DNA from: Theodoxus fluviatilis
Taxonomy: Eukaryota > Mollusca > Gastropoda > Cycloneritida > Neritidae
Reading direction: 5' to 3'
DNA length: 22,500 nt
NCBI GenBank assembly: GCA_034096865.1
Contig: JAWQFJ010012330.1
Span: 1-22,500 of the forward strand
Shown: positions 10,366 to 18,035 of the stretch, piece after piece
How the letters are laid out: each line of letters opens with the position of its first letter
How positions within the stretch are numbered: position 1 is the first letter of the stretch
The notes under the pieces: generated by a model
The model's input: only the letters and a program-made list of their open reading frames with translations
Told to the model about the DNA's origin: nothing
Databases searched by the model: none
Position numbers and translations under genes: made by a program

Positions 10366-10596
10366 CTTGACCTGTTCATATTTCAGCCAACACCGGGGTT
10401 GGACGATGTGCGAGGCGCAGTGCCGTGGTTCTATCCCTGGGACGGGAAGAATTTGGATTTAAATCTCTTGACTTGCTCATATTTCAGCCAACACCGGGGT
10501 TGGACGATATGCGAGGCGCAGTGCCGTGGTTCTATCCCTGGGACGGGAAGAATTTGGATTTTAATATCTTGACTTGCTCATATTTCAGCCAACACC
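10366..10596 (+). repeat. 101-bp tandem duplication, 2.3 copies
   Basis: The unit starts CTTGACCTGTTCATATTTCAG and recurs at 10366, 10467 and 10568, exactly 101 bp apart. Two full copies differ at only a few bases, and a third stops after CAGCCAACACC. Each unit contains GTGGTTCTATCCCTGGGACG, which resembles a tRNA-type internal B box (GGTTCRANNCC), and an intron-end-like TCATATTTCAG. It may be a fragment of a tRNA-derived SINE duplicated in place, but the A box is not clear. Confidence 0.9.
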
Positions 10597-10868
10597 TGTA
10601 GTTTTGGGAGTCAGCACCCCTACATACCTTACAAAGGCTGAAAGACCGGAAACCCTCATCCATCCGTTCATTCCTCCCTCCCTCCCTCCTTTTCCCTCCA
10701 CCCTCCTTCTCTAACCTGTGCCCATACCATTTTGTCGAGTTCAGTGTGCGTTGAAAACTGAGGCGGGTTTCCCAGACTCTGGATGTGCAAACCAAAGCAA
10801 TCCAAAGGGCATTTCCGGCATTATTTTTAAGAGACTGCTGTTATCAAACAGGAGTCGGTATCAAAATG

Positions 10869-10903
<35 letters not shown>

Positions 10904-10904
10904 C

Positions 10905-10961
<57 letters not shown>
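10869..10961. repeat. (GT)n(CG)n(GT)n microsatellite
   Basis: GT run, then GCGCGCGCGCGC, then GT run. It sits inside copy A at a point where copy B has only ordinary sequence, so it arose after the two copies separated or was lost from B. Confidence 0.96.
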
Positions 10962-10962
<1 letters not shown>

Positions 10963-11070
10963 AGAAGCAAACAGTGTCTGGTTTTGGAAATGGATTTATG
11001 ACAAGAATTGACTCCTTGGACGCAAAGTACGATTACAGTGATCACGTTGAATAAAAAGGCCAAAAATACC

Positions 11071-11770
11071 TTTTGGGTTGCTTTAGATTGCTCTGGATTG
11101 CTTTGGATTGCTTTGGATTGCTTTGGATTGCTCTGGATTGCTTTCAATTGCTTTGGATTGCTCTGGATTGCTCTGGATTGTTTTGGATTGCTTTAGATTG
11201 CTTTGGATTGCTTTGGATTGCTTTGGATTGGTTTGGATTGCTCTGGAGTGCTCTGGATTGCTTTGGATTGCTTTGAATTGCTTTAGATTGCTTTGGATTG
11301 CTTTAGATGTCTTTGGATTGCTCTGGATTGCTTTGGATTGTTTTAGATTGCTTTAGATTGCTTTGGATTGCTTTAGATTGCTTTGGATTGCTCTGGATTG
11401 TTTTGGATTGCTTTAGATTGCTTTGGATTGCTTTAGACGTCTTTGGATTGCTCTGGATGCTTTGGATTGCTTTGGATTGCTTTGGATTGCTTTGGATTGC
11501 TTTGGATTGCTCTGGATTGATTTGGATTGCTTTGGATTACTTTAGATTGCTTTGGATTGCTTTAGATGTCTTTGGATTGCTCTGGATTGCTTTGGATTGC
11601 TTTAGATTGCTTTAGATTGCTTTGGATTGCTCTGGATTGCTTTAGATAGCTTTAGATTGCTTTGGATTGCTTTGGATTGCTTTGGATTGTCTTGGATTGC
11701 TTTGGATTGCTTTAGATTGCTTTAGATTGCTTTAGATTGCTTTGGATTACTTTGGATTGCTTTGGATTGC
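11071..11770 (+). repeat. 10-bp minisatellite (CTTTGGATTG)n, about 70 units
   Basis: 700 bp of CTTTGGATTG with variants CTTTAGATTG, CTCTGGATTG and TTTTGGATTG. One 9-bp unit at about 11451 shifts the register. A rarer variant, CTTTAGATGT or CTTTAGACGT, occurs at 11301, 11431 and 11560. Plus-strand frames of the type LLWIALDCFG are open in all phases because 10 bp repeats every 30. They should not be taken as protein. Confidence 0.97.
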
Positions 11771-11876
11771 ATATGCGTAGACCTTGGAAAGCCGCCTCTG
11801 CACAGTTGCCACCACACAAACGCAGGTGAGAGACCACTGCAAGAAAGGGATGACTCCCTTGGAATGCGGGGAGGTG

Positions 11877-11944
11877 CTTCCCCTGCGTTAGCATTCTAGT
11901 TCACTAGAGACTTCCCCTGCGTTAGCATTCTAGTTCACTAGACA
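11877..11944 (+). repeat. 34-bp tandem duplication at a transposon edge
   Basis: Two copies, 11877-11910 and 11911-11944, each start CTTCCCCTGCGTTAG and include the first 19 bases of transposon copy 3. The target duplication and left end of the element are therefore both present twice on this side. Confidence 0.9.
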
Positions 11945-12337
11945 CTTCGCCTACCAGCTGAAGTGTCTCTAGCCCAGTTGACATCACGTGATGGAAGGTT
12001 TTCGTCCAATATATGCAGATGGAGGTCACACGAGAGGCTTGTGGGATAGTGGATCTGCTCCCTGACATAAGCCGTTAAAGTACTTCTAAGACTATTTCGC
12101 ACAAAATTCTTTACTTTCTCTTGTTGAAGCAATAAACAAGCGTTTATTTGATAAAATAAAATGTATGTGTTGAAATGGAAACAAGTTTTGACATCTGAAT
12201 GATTTTTGTAAAAAGTTGAGAAAAAATGGTATCAGAACGAACGATTTTTGCACAATGCTGTAATGCGAAGGGTCAAGTATATTACGCATTCATTGCAAAC
12301 TGTGCCAGAGTCACTACTGACTCGGGTTCACATAATG
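11926..12337 (+). mobile_element. Non-autonomous DNA transposon, copy 3 (412 bp, perfect 9-bp TSD)
   Basis: This copy begins CATTCTAGTTCACTAGAC and ends TTCACATAATG. It is flanked by perfect CTGCGTTAG repeats at 11917-11925 and 12338-12346. A nine-pair hairpin, AGACACTTC (11940-11948) with GAAGTGTCT (11960-11968), lies at the left end, and CATCACGTGATG at 11982-11993. It ends, as the others do, with a short open frame reaching the last bases. No transposase was found, so mobility would need enzyme from elsewhere. Confidence 0.9.
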
Positions 12338-12355
12338 CTGCGTTAGTTGCAACAA

Positions 12356-12416
12356 ACACCTCCACCCCCACCCCACCCCCACCCCCAGTTTGTTATATAT
12401 ATATATATATATATAT
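12356..12416 (+). repeat. C-rich tract followed by (TA)n
   Basis: CACC and CCCCA repeats to 12387, then a pure TA run at 12394-12416. Both are short microsatellites between two transposons. Confidence 0.93.
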
Positions 12417-12468
12417 GAAACTTCGACATTTATACCCATGCCCGTAACGAAGTAACAGACGACACACA

Positions 12469-12984
12469 AGGCTTGTTCAGGAGTACGAAGCGCTGCATGA
12501 GCGCTTCATGTTGGCACTTGAGCGCTCTTTGCCTCTCCTGAACACCTACAGATTTTGTGAAGCGCTTCACTTGTTAAAGGGGAGGTAAATCTTCTGCGCC
12601 CCATGTTGTGCTGATAGAGGCTAAGAAAGTGTTTTCTTTGCCACAGACATCGTTTATGCACGTTTAAATGTAGTCTGCATGAATAAAGTCCACTACTGTG
12701 TCATCCTTACTTGCCATTAGTCGCGCTTTCATGGCGCTTGGGGCAAATAAAGCCCATTCCAGTCCCAAAATGATGTTTCTGAGGGTTATTTTACGCATCG
12801 ACGGCCAGTGTGGGATCGAGGACGCCATTTTGAAAATGATGCAAAATCGTCTGAATCACCTCGGATTGGTGATTGAAAGCGCTGCTCAGCGCTGAGTGAA
12901 TCACGCCCCAAAATTGCTGTTCAGGAGTGAATCACATGCAGCGCTGAGCAGCGCTTTGAAGCGCTGCGCCTCCTGAACAAGCCT
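12469..12984. mobile_element. Second inverted-repeat transposon, 516 bp, hairpin-like ends
   Basis: Perfect 15-bp terminal inverted repeats AGGCTTGTTCAGGAG (12469-12483) and CTCCTGAACAAGCCT (12970-12984). ACA directly flanks both sides, a possible 3-bp duplication. Each end also contains an internal inverted copy of GTTCAGGAG (about 12535-12543 and 12919-12927), so each end can fold on itself. The palindrome AGCGCT occurs four times in the left 100 bp and five times in the right 110 bp, and not in the middle. Such subterminal clusters are typical transposase-binding sites in MITE-like elements. Internal frames, including 12698-12895, look non-coding. Confidence 0.82.
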
Positions 12985-13994
12985 ACAGTTTGAGATTTTC
13001 CCTGACCTTCCTTTAGGGCTGGTGATGGTTATCTCCCTTCTGTCATCAATGATGATAATCGACCCTAATGCTTTTCTTAAGGCGTCTCTTCGATCAAGAG
13101 TGCTAGAATTGAATGTGAAATCATTTTGGGGATTCGTGTATCCAAAGAGGGTCTCCAAAATCCACTACTTTTATTGATGATGTGCTTTTTAAGTCATAAA
13201 ATAAATCAAAACTTCTCAGCCTGCTACATCGTAGCAGAGATGAAGCAGAGTGCAATGGAACGCATGGACGGGGTACATGTGGAATAGGGGAGGTAACTCC
13301 ATTTTGACTACTGGGGAAATCAAGCCGTAACATCTGCTACCCGTATTGTTTAGTTGTGGGTTCTCGCAGTCGGTTATTCGATATAGGTGAAAACTCATTG
13401 TCCCATAATTAAAGAACTGTAATCTATCACAAGCAATGACGACGATCGTGACGGTAACAACGAAATCCCACAACTAATTTTATTTAAATAATCTTTGTTG
13501 CACTATAAAAAGTTATCTGATCCTTGGATTTACAAGGCATACTTGCCTCACCAAAACATTGGCCCTAACGATTACTTCCGGGTTCTTTTCTGTCACTGCC
13601 TGAACGTTGTGCTACTAGATGTACTCCAGTAAAGTTCTGGCAAATCCTTAATTGTCAAAGAATTCCTTAAATGAAAAGCTAACACAAACTTCAAAGGTGT
13701 TTGTTTGAAGCTGGAGCCGTGGAGGGTGTTGCAAAGTGAGGAGGTGAAATTTGCTTTCAAGTTATTATATGATCCATTTTTACTGAATTATAGAGGACAC
13801 TGATGAAGAAATATTTGATGTGAGTTTGTTTATGCAGTCTTTCATCTTGATTCAACTGTAGGTTGGGAGTGAGAATCCACTCACGGCGTCTTCTACGCGA
13901 TTCGTAAGGTCTTACTCTGGCAGTTCTTGTGATTGTTTGTGATCAATGGTCTCATATAGTTCACAATGATCGATAGGCCGTAACACTTCTTTCG
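12985..13994. other. Sequence with no recognised gene
   Basis: About 1 kb with no repeat family recognised. GGGGAGGTAACTCC occurs at about 13287. A CTATAAAAAG at 13502 resembles a TATA box but has no supporting downstream gene. Frames on both strands are 85 codons or less, without known domains. Confidence 0.4.
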
Positions 13995-14079
13995 TCATCT
14001 TCATCATCTTCATCATCTTCATCATCTTCATCATCTTCATCATCTTCATCATCTTCATCATCTTCATCATCTTCATCTT
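13995..14079 (+). repeat. (TCATCATCT)n 9-bp microsatellite
   Basis: About nine copies of a 9-bp unit, itself built from TCA and TCT triplets. No long frame uses it, so it gives no sign of a coding acidic tract. Confidence 0.95.
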
Positions 14080-14130
14080 TTATCCTGCACATAGTTGACA
14101 GTATACACCACGGTCGATTTACCTGGTAAT

Positions 14131-14240
14131 GTAAGTGAAGGTAAAGGTAAAGGTGCTCTTTTTATATTGCGACTTTTCCCCCCATCGATGGATGCTCAAA
14201 CCGCACACATTTACCTCCTGGTCATCGGGATACCTCTTCT
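14131..14240 (+). repeat. Dispersed TAAAGGTAAAGG module, copy 1
   Basis: GAAGGTAAAGGTAAAGGTG is followed by TTTATATTGCGACTTTTCC, GATGCTCAAACCGC and ACATTTACCTCCTGGTC. It aligns with 20528-20628. The left AAAGGTAAAGG and the later ...TTTACC are roughly inverted, giving a weak foldback. I recall similar modules as common in mollusc genomes. Function unknown. Confidence 0.75.
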
Positions 14241-14345
14241 TATCACTCCAACATCATCTCAACTCCCCGGGGAACATAAGAAATAAAAAGGCGTTTTTAA
14301 TTTTCTGAGTGAGTGCTTGAGAGACATCCTATCGATTCACATATG

Positions 14346-14372
14346 GCTGCTGCTGCTGCTGCTGCTGCTGCT
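14346..14372 (+). repeat. (CTG)9 microsatellite
   Basis: Nine CTG triplets. They give a poly-Leu run in one frame that superficially resembles a signal peptide, but that frame has no ATG and no other support. Confidence 0.96.
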
Positions 14373-14614
14373 AGATGACTCTTCAGCAAATATCCACAAT
14401 ACCACTGGCGCCAAGAAGCCTGAAGAAGGAGCTTGGCTCCGAAAGCTTGCCGTGATTATGACGAACCGTCAGACGTATTTGGTCACCCTCCTCTTGCTAC
14501 AACATTGGGGAACATCTTTGCGTCAAGAACCTCTTCCTGAAGGAAGTGCAGATTGGCTTTGACTTGTGCGCCACACCTGATTTGAGGCCATCAAGCTGTG
14601 TTCTGCAGCTTCTC

Positions 14615-14663
14615 CAGTGCAGTGCAGTGCAGTGCAGTGCAGTGCAGTGCAGTGCAGTGCAGT
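14615..14663 (+). repeat. (CAGTG)n pentanucleotide repeat
   Basis: Almost ten perfect copies of CAGTG. It lies 135 bp before the second minisatellite-bearing repeat and is absent before the first. Confidence 0.97.
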
Positions 14664-14797
14664 TTCTGTTTCCTGAGTTTTGCATGCTCTCTCTCTCTAA
14701 GTGTCTAGGCTGTGCAGGAACTGGACCGTGGAGCACGCCTTGAAAATTCTTCATCCGACGTCCACAGGCATTGCAGAGGTGGTATTGTTTCTTCTCT

Positions 14798-15536
14798 AGA
14801 CTATGGAGATGCAATCAAAAGCAACCCAAAGGACGTTTCCTGAATTGTTTTAAAGTGATCACTGTTATCATACAAGTGTCAGTATCGACATTGGGACTAA
14901 AGGGCAAGCAGTGTCCGGTTTGGGAAACGGCTTTAGTACAAGAACTGACCGACTGGACGCTGCGTGTGATTACAGCTATCAATTAATAAAAGACCGGAAC
15001 TGCCTTTCGAACTGCTATGTATGGCTTTGGATTGCTTTGGATCGCTTTGGATTGCTTTGGATGGCTTTGGATGGCTTTGGATGGCTTTGGATGGCTTTGG
15101 ATGCTTTGGATTGCTTTGGATTGCTTTGGATTGCCTTGGATGGCATTGGGTTGCTTTGGATTGCTTTGGATGGCTTTGGATTGCTTTGGATTGCTTTGGA
15201 TCGCTTTGGATCGCTTTGGATCGCTTTGGATCGCTTTGGATCGCTTTGGATTGCTTTGGATTGCTTTGGATCGCTTTGGATTGCTTTGGATCGCTTTGAA
15301 TCGCTTTGAATTGCTTTGGATTGCTTTGGATTGCATTGGGTTGCTTTGGATGGCTTTGGATTGCTTTGGATTGCTTTGGATCGCTTTGGGTGGCTTTGGA
15401 TTGCTTTGGATTGCTTTGGATCGCTTTCGATTGCTTTGGATTGCTTTGGATCGCTTTGGATCGCTTTGGTTCGCTCTGCATTGCTTGTGATTGCATATCT
15501 ATAATCTTGCGAAACCCGCGTCTGTACAGGCCCACC
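14798..15536 (+). repeat. Minisatellite-bearing dispersed repeat, copy B
   Basis: Parallel to 10774-11813: AGACTATGGAGATGCAA, then CAAAAGCAACCCAAAG (14816-14831), CAGTGTCCGGTTTGGGAAACGG and GACCGACTGGACGC. The 10-bp array and ATTGCATAT ... CGTCTGTACAG follow. Divergence is much higher than between the three large transposon copies, so this family is older. Confidence 0.78.
15025..15485 (+). repeat. 10-bp minisatellite (CTTTGGATNG)n, about 46 units
   Basis: Units CTTTGGATTG, CTTTGGATGG and CTTTGGATCG in clusters: GG types near the left, CG types in the centre (about 15199-15248). Variation is at the ninth base, unlike copy A, where it is at bases 3 and 5. Long Lys/Gln/Ser frames on the minus strand and Leu/Trp frames on the plus strand are artefacts. 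Confidence 0.97.
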
Positions 15537-15559
15537 CTGCGTCCTTGTACTGATTGCAG

Positions 15560-15732
15560 AATTTATGGGAGTGTGTCTTTCATGGCAACGGTGGCACAAT
15601 GATTACAATGCAGTCTATCAAAAGAGCATGCATGTACTGTGGACCTTCACTGATGTCCGTTTTCCACTATGAAGTATGTCGGCACGAGCCACCCCACATT
15701 ATCTGGAAGTGCACTCGAGCATTAGCAAAAAC
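15560..15732 (+). CDS. Candidate internal exon, unknown product
   Basis: I do not recognise this product. The segment is open for 57 codons between an acceptor-like CTGATTGCAG ending at 15559 and AAC|GTAAGT at 15733, which matches the consensus 5' splice site perfectly. The peptide contains the cysteine/histidine pattern CMYC ... VCRHEPPH ... WKC, which could bind zinc but fits no family I know. A good acceptor, TTTACCTTCTGTGCAG, ends at 15987. Splicing to it keeps the frame for ten more residues to a TGA at 16016-16018. No AATAAA follows nearby. The exon starts just beyond the minisatellite repeat. It could equally be a chance open stretch. Confidence 0.25.
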
Positions 15733-15987
15733 GTAAGTGGAACGATTCACGATGGGACACGGATACAGAAATGTTTTGCATTTGTCAGCGTGCTCTCCAG
15801 AGCGTTAGTACTCATACTTGAGATTTTGAACGGTTCTTAATGCGTTCATATTGTTTTTAAAATATACTGTTATATCTGAATTATAAGTTGATATAATTCA
15901 AACTGTGCTTGATTTTTTCCCATGATTGTTTTAAACATGATTTGCATTCCGCTTCTGCATTCGGCTTTACGTTTACCTTCTGTGCAG

Positions 15988-16018
15988 TTATTTCATCGAT
16001 AACTTTCCTGAGGTTTGA
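15988..16018 (+). CDS. Candidate terminal coding segment joined to 15560-15732
   Basis: If the 255-bp intron 15733-15987 is removed, the split codon AC|T restores frame, and the peptide ends YFIDNFPEV before TGA. The polypyrimidine-rich acceptor (CTTTACGTTTACCTTCTGTGCAG in two parts) is the best support. The pairing is inferred from sites only. Confidence 0.18.
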
Positions 16019-16250
16019 GCTTTTTAAGTATATAACACTCTTACGTTAAACTTACGATCAATTTAATATTTTATGGATCAATATGCCAAGAGTTTGTGTG
16101 CGTGTTTACGACTCTCCAGCACTTTCTTCGGCAAGAAACGCCGTTCTTTTTCTGCCTTTCTAAGCCCGAGTCCCTTTGCACAACCTCGTTACCTCGTTTG
16201 ACCTTTAACATGCCTGCACTCTGCAAGCTGCTGCACTTTCGTTGTTATGC

Positions 16251-16345
16251 ACATGCGCAGTTTGGTCTATTTTCAATCCTCCGCGCATCGCCACGCAGTC
16301 GAGTTCCCATGAGCGCATGCGCAGATTCATCTGACTTATAAAAGG
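16251..16345 (+). promoter_or_regulatory. Candidate Pol II promoter: NRF1-like sites and TATA box
   Basis: ACATGCGCAG at 16251-16260 is a half-site, and AGCGCATGCGCA at 16312-16323 nearly matches the full NRF1 palindrome. A good TATA box, TATAAAAGG, is at 16337-16345. Transcription would start around 16365-16382, just before an ATG at 16390. A perfect CRE, TGACGTCA, follows at 16513-16520. The cluster of recognised elements within 270 bp in otherwise repeat-rich DNA is suggestive, but no transcript evidence is available. Confidence 0.45.
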
Positions 16346-16389
16346 AGTTCACAAAGTTATCATTGACTCCAAAGCAGTCAGACATTTCC

Positions 16390-16479
16390 ATGGAGAGTTG
16401 CTGTTTTTCGAGCAAAGTTTTCGACGCCTTCCATCGGCAACGGTGTACATGGAAAGCAGCGGTTGACACCTCGTTCAAT
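16390..16479 (+). CDS. Candidate first coding exon downstream of the TATA box
   Basis: An ATG followed by G at +4 lies about 50 bp after the TATA box, giving 30 codons to a donor-like AAT|GTACGT at 16480. Without splicing the frame stops at 16513. The peptide begins MESCCFSSKVFDAF and is not recognised. The frame continues exactly in phase 0 into 17087-17260. The intron would be 607 bp and contain the CTCA microsatellite. A short non-coding or regulatory transcript is an equal alternative. Confidence 0.25.
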
Positions 16480-16839
16480 GTACGTTTATCTCCTCTGTAC
16501 TCCTTTCTCCTTTGACGTCAGCGTAGCGAGCTCTATTTAGAGTCTTTGAGAAGCGCACGTGATTAATGGTGGACAGAGAAAACTTGGTATTATTGAGGCA
16601 AACTTGGCATCAGACAGACCTGTGTTCTGCTGGTTTCGCGAAACGAGTTCAGGGTCAAGGCCAAGGAAGCGGCAGACCTTGTACCTCTATGCGGCTTACC
16701 TATACAGCTGTCGCTTTCCGCAACGTGCCCTCTGAGGTCAATAGCTCGTAACCGGCGTTCTCAGTTCCGCATGTTTTCAAGGATGTTTTGAGGACTCCTC
16801 ACAGATATGTTTACTCAATCGTTCTCTTCCATGATTTCT

Positions 16840-17011
16840 CACTCGCTCGCTCGCTCACTCACTCACTCACTCACTCACTCACTCACTCACTCACTCACTC
16901 ACTCACTCTAACCCACCCACCCACACGCTAACCCGTTCACTCACTCGCTCACTCGCTCACTCGCTCGCTCACTCGCTCACTCGCTCGCTCACTCGCTCGC
17001 TCATTCACTCA
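16840..17011 (+). repeat. (CTCA)/(CTCG)n microsatellite
   Basis: CTCG and CTCA tetramers flank a pure ACTC run (about 16856-16907), with a central CCCACCCACCCACACG interruption. It lies in the proposed intron. Confidence 0.96.
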
Positions 17012-17086
17012 CCATGCACTAGTGTGTTTGGCAAAAATGAGGTAATAATTGCCTTCTATTACATTTCAACGTTTTTTTTCTTTCAG

Positions 17087-17260
17087 GTACCTTGCCTAGC
17101 GCCGCATCGAAGTATTACTGAAATAGTGGAGGGACGACCTGTCAGTTACCAGTCTCCACATCTCAGAAGCATTGCCTTGGGTAAAGGCTGTTTTTATTTG
17201 TTGACTCCAGCCAAAAACCAAGGCTACAGCAAAATGTTGTTATGTTGTACTGTTATGTAG
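17087..17260 (+). CDS. Candidate second coding exon, unknown product
   Basis: The segment follows a strong acceptor: a T-rich run ending CTTTCAG at 17086. It reads VPCLAPHRSITEIVEGRPV and onward to TAG at 17258-17260, 57 codons. Joined to 16390-16479 it would make an 87-residue protein. An internal TTGG|GTAAAG at 17181 could be a donor that ends the exon early. No domain is recognised. A SINE begins directly after the stop codon. Confidence 0.25.
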   Translation, partial: VPCLAPHRSITEIVEGRPVSYQSPHLRSIALGKGCFYLLTPAKNQGYSKMLLCCTVM

Positions 17261-17452
17261 GGATTATCTTCAGTCGTGGTAAGCTCCTAACATAACAACT
17301 GGCATTCTCTGGAGACAGAGATCAAATCCCCTGAAGACGGAGTGTGGCTGCCTATATGGCGGGGTGTTCAAAAACAGTCACACACGCAATCATCTCACCC
17401 CCTTGGGTGATCCTGGGAGTGTTTAGCCCAGGTACGCAACAACAACAACAAC
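17261..17452 (+). mobile_element. tRNA-derived SINE with (AAC)n tail
   Basis: The left 75 bp are tRNA-like: a GGGAT 5' end that can pair with ATCCC, an A-box-like TCAGTCGTGGTAAGC, and a B-box-like GATCAAATCCC. The body continues GAGTGTGGCTGCC, TATGGCGGGGTG, then GGGAGTGTTTAGCCCAGG and TACGCAACAACAACAACAAC. I recall this body and trinucleotide-tail style as a widespread gastropod SINE. The tail is at about 17435-17452. No clear target duplication was found, so the left edge is approximate. Confidence 0.75.
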
Positions 17453-17826
17453 ATCTCAGAAGCAGCTTTCAATCCCTGCTCGTCTAGAACACTTCACCTT
17501 CTAGGCTTCAGATGCGAATTTTGCCGCCCATCATTTCAAACTTTTCCCCAAAGTTTGTTGACTACAATAAGGAAAACTGGGATTTCACTCTGTCGCAGAC
17601 TGACAGGAGACAAACTTGGAAGAAAAGTTTCAACGCGTGTTTGTGAATCAAAGATGCTGAAAATTCAAGGGGGTGTAAATCATTGAAGACTGATATAAAT
17701 TCACTACACTCATAGCGGTGAGTATGCTGTGTTGGTTTTCAAGGCTTCAGCTATTCTCAACCCGAATTCCGTGTTTATCATCAAACCAATATTTTGCTTG
17801 AGTTGGATGGCCACGTTCGGAGCAGC
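17453..17826. other. Sequence with no recognised gene
   Basis: Nothing recognised between the SINE and the 71-bp tandem repeat. Confidence 0.45.
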
Positions 17827-18035
17827 TCTATACTACATACCTTGATTGGTTTACACAGCACATCGAATAGTAGCGAAAAGCAAATCCTGTTGGTATTTCT
17901 ATACTTCATGCCTTGATTGGTTTACACAGCACATCGAATAGTAGCGAAAAGCAAATCCTGTTGGTATTTCTATAATTCATGCCTTGATTGGTTTACACAG
18001 TAGCGAAAAGCAAATCCTGTTGGTATTTCTATACT
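17827..18035 (+). repeat. 71-bp tandem repeat, three copies
   Basis: Units begin TCTATACTTCATGCC-type at 17827, 17898, 17969 and partially at 18028. Intervals are 71, 71 and 59 bp. The third copy lost CACATCGAATAG (12 bp). The copies are nearly identical, so the duplication is recent. Confidence 0.95.

Larger units (their letters stand above)
10774..11813 (+). repeat. Minisatellite-bearing dispersed repeat, copy A
   Basis: This copy has the same order of parts as 14798-15536. It opens AGACTCTGGATGTGCAA and carries CCAAAGCAATCCAAAG at 10792-10807. A body follows, including CAGTGTCTGGTTTTGGAAATGG and GACTCCTTGGACGC, then a 10-bp minisatellite and a right flank ATTGCATATGC ... CTCTGCACAG. Similarity to copy B is patchy but continues on both sides of the array. 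This copy also has a GT microsatellite at 10869-10961 that copy B lacks. The transposon class is unknown. Confidence 0.8.

Noticed and set aside
10429..10440. Genuine tRNA gene suggested by GGTTCTATCCC
   Set aside because: No A box at the right distance and no cloverleaf. At most a SINE-head remnant.
14317..14562. Poly-Leu signal-peptide-like frame
   Set aside because: The Leu run is the (CTG)9 microsatellite, the frame has a non-ATG start, and there are no splice or promoter signals.
11071..15535. Leu/Trp-rich (LLWIALDCFG) and Lys/Gln/Ser-rich (QSNPKQSKAI) proteins up to 200 residues
   Set aside because: They arise from 10-bp minisatellites. All three frames of a strand repeat every 30 bp without stops, and similar peptides appear in several frames at once.
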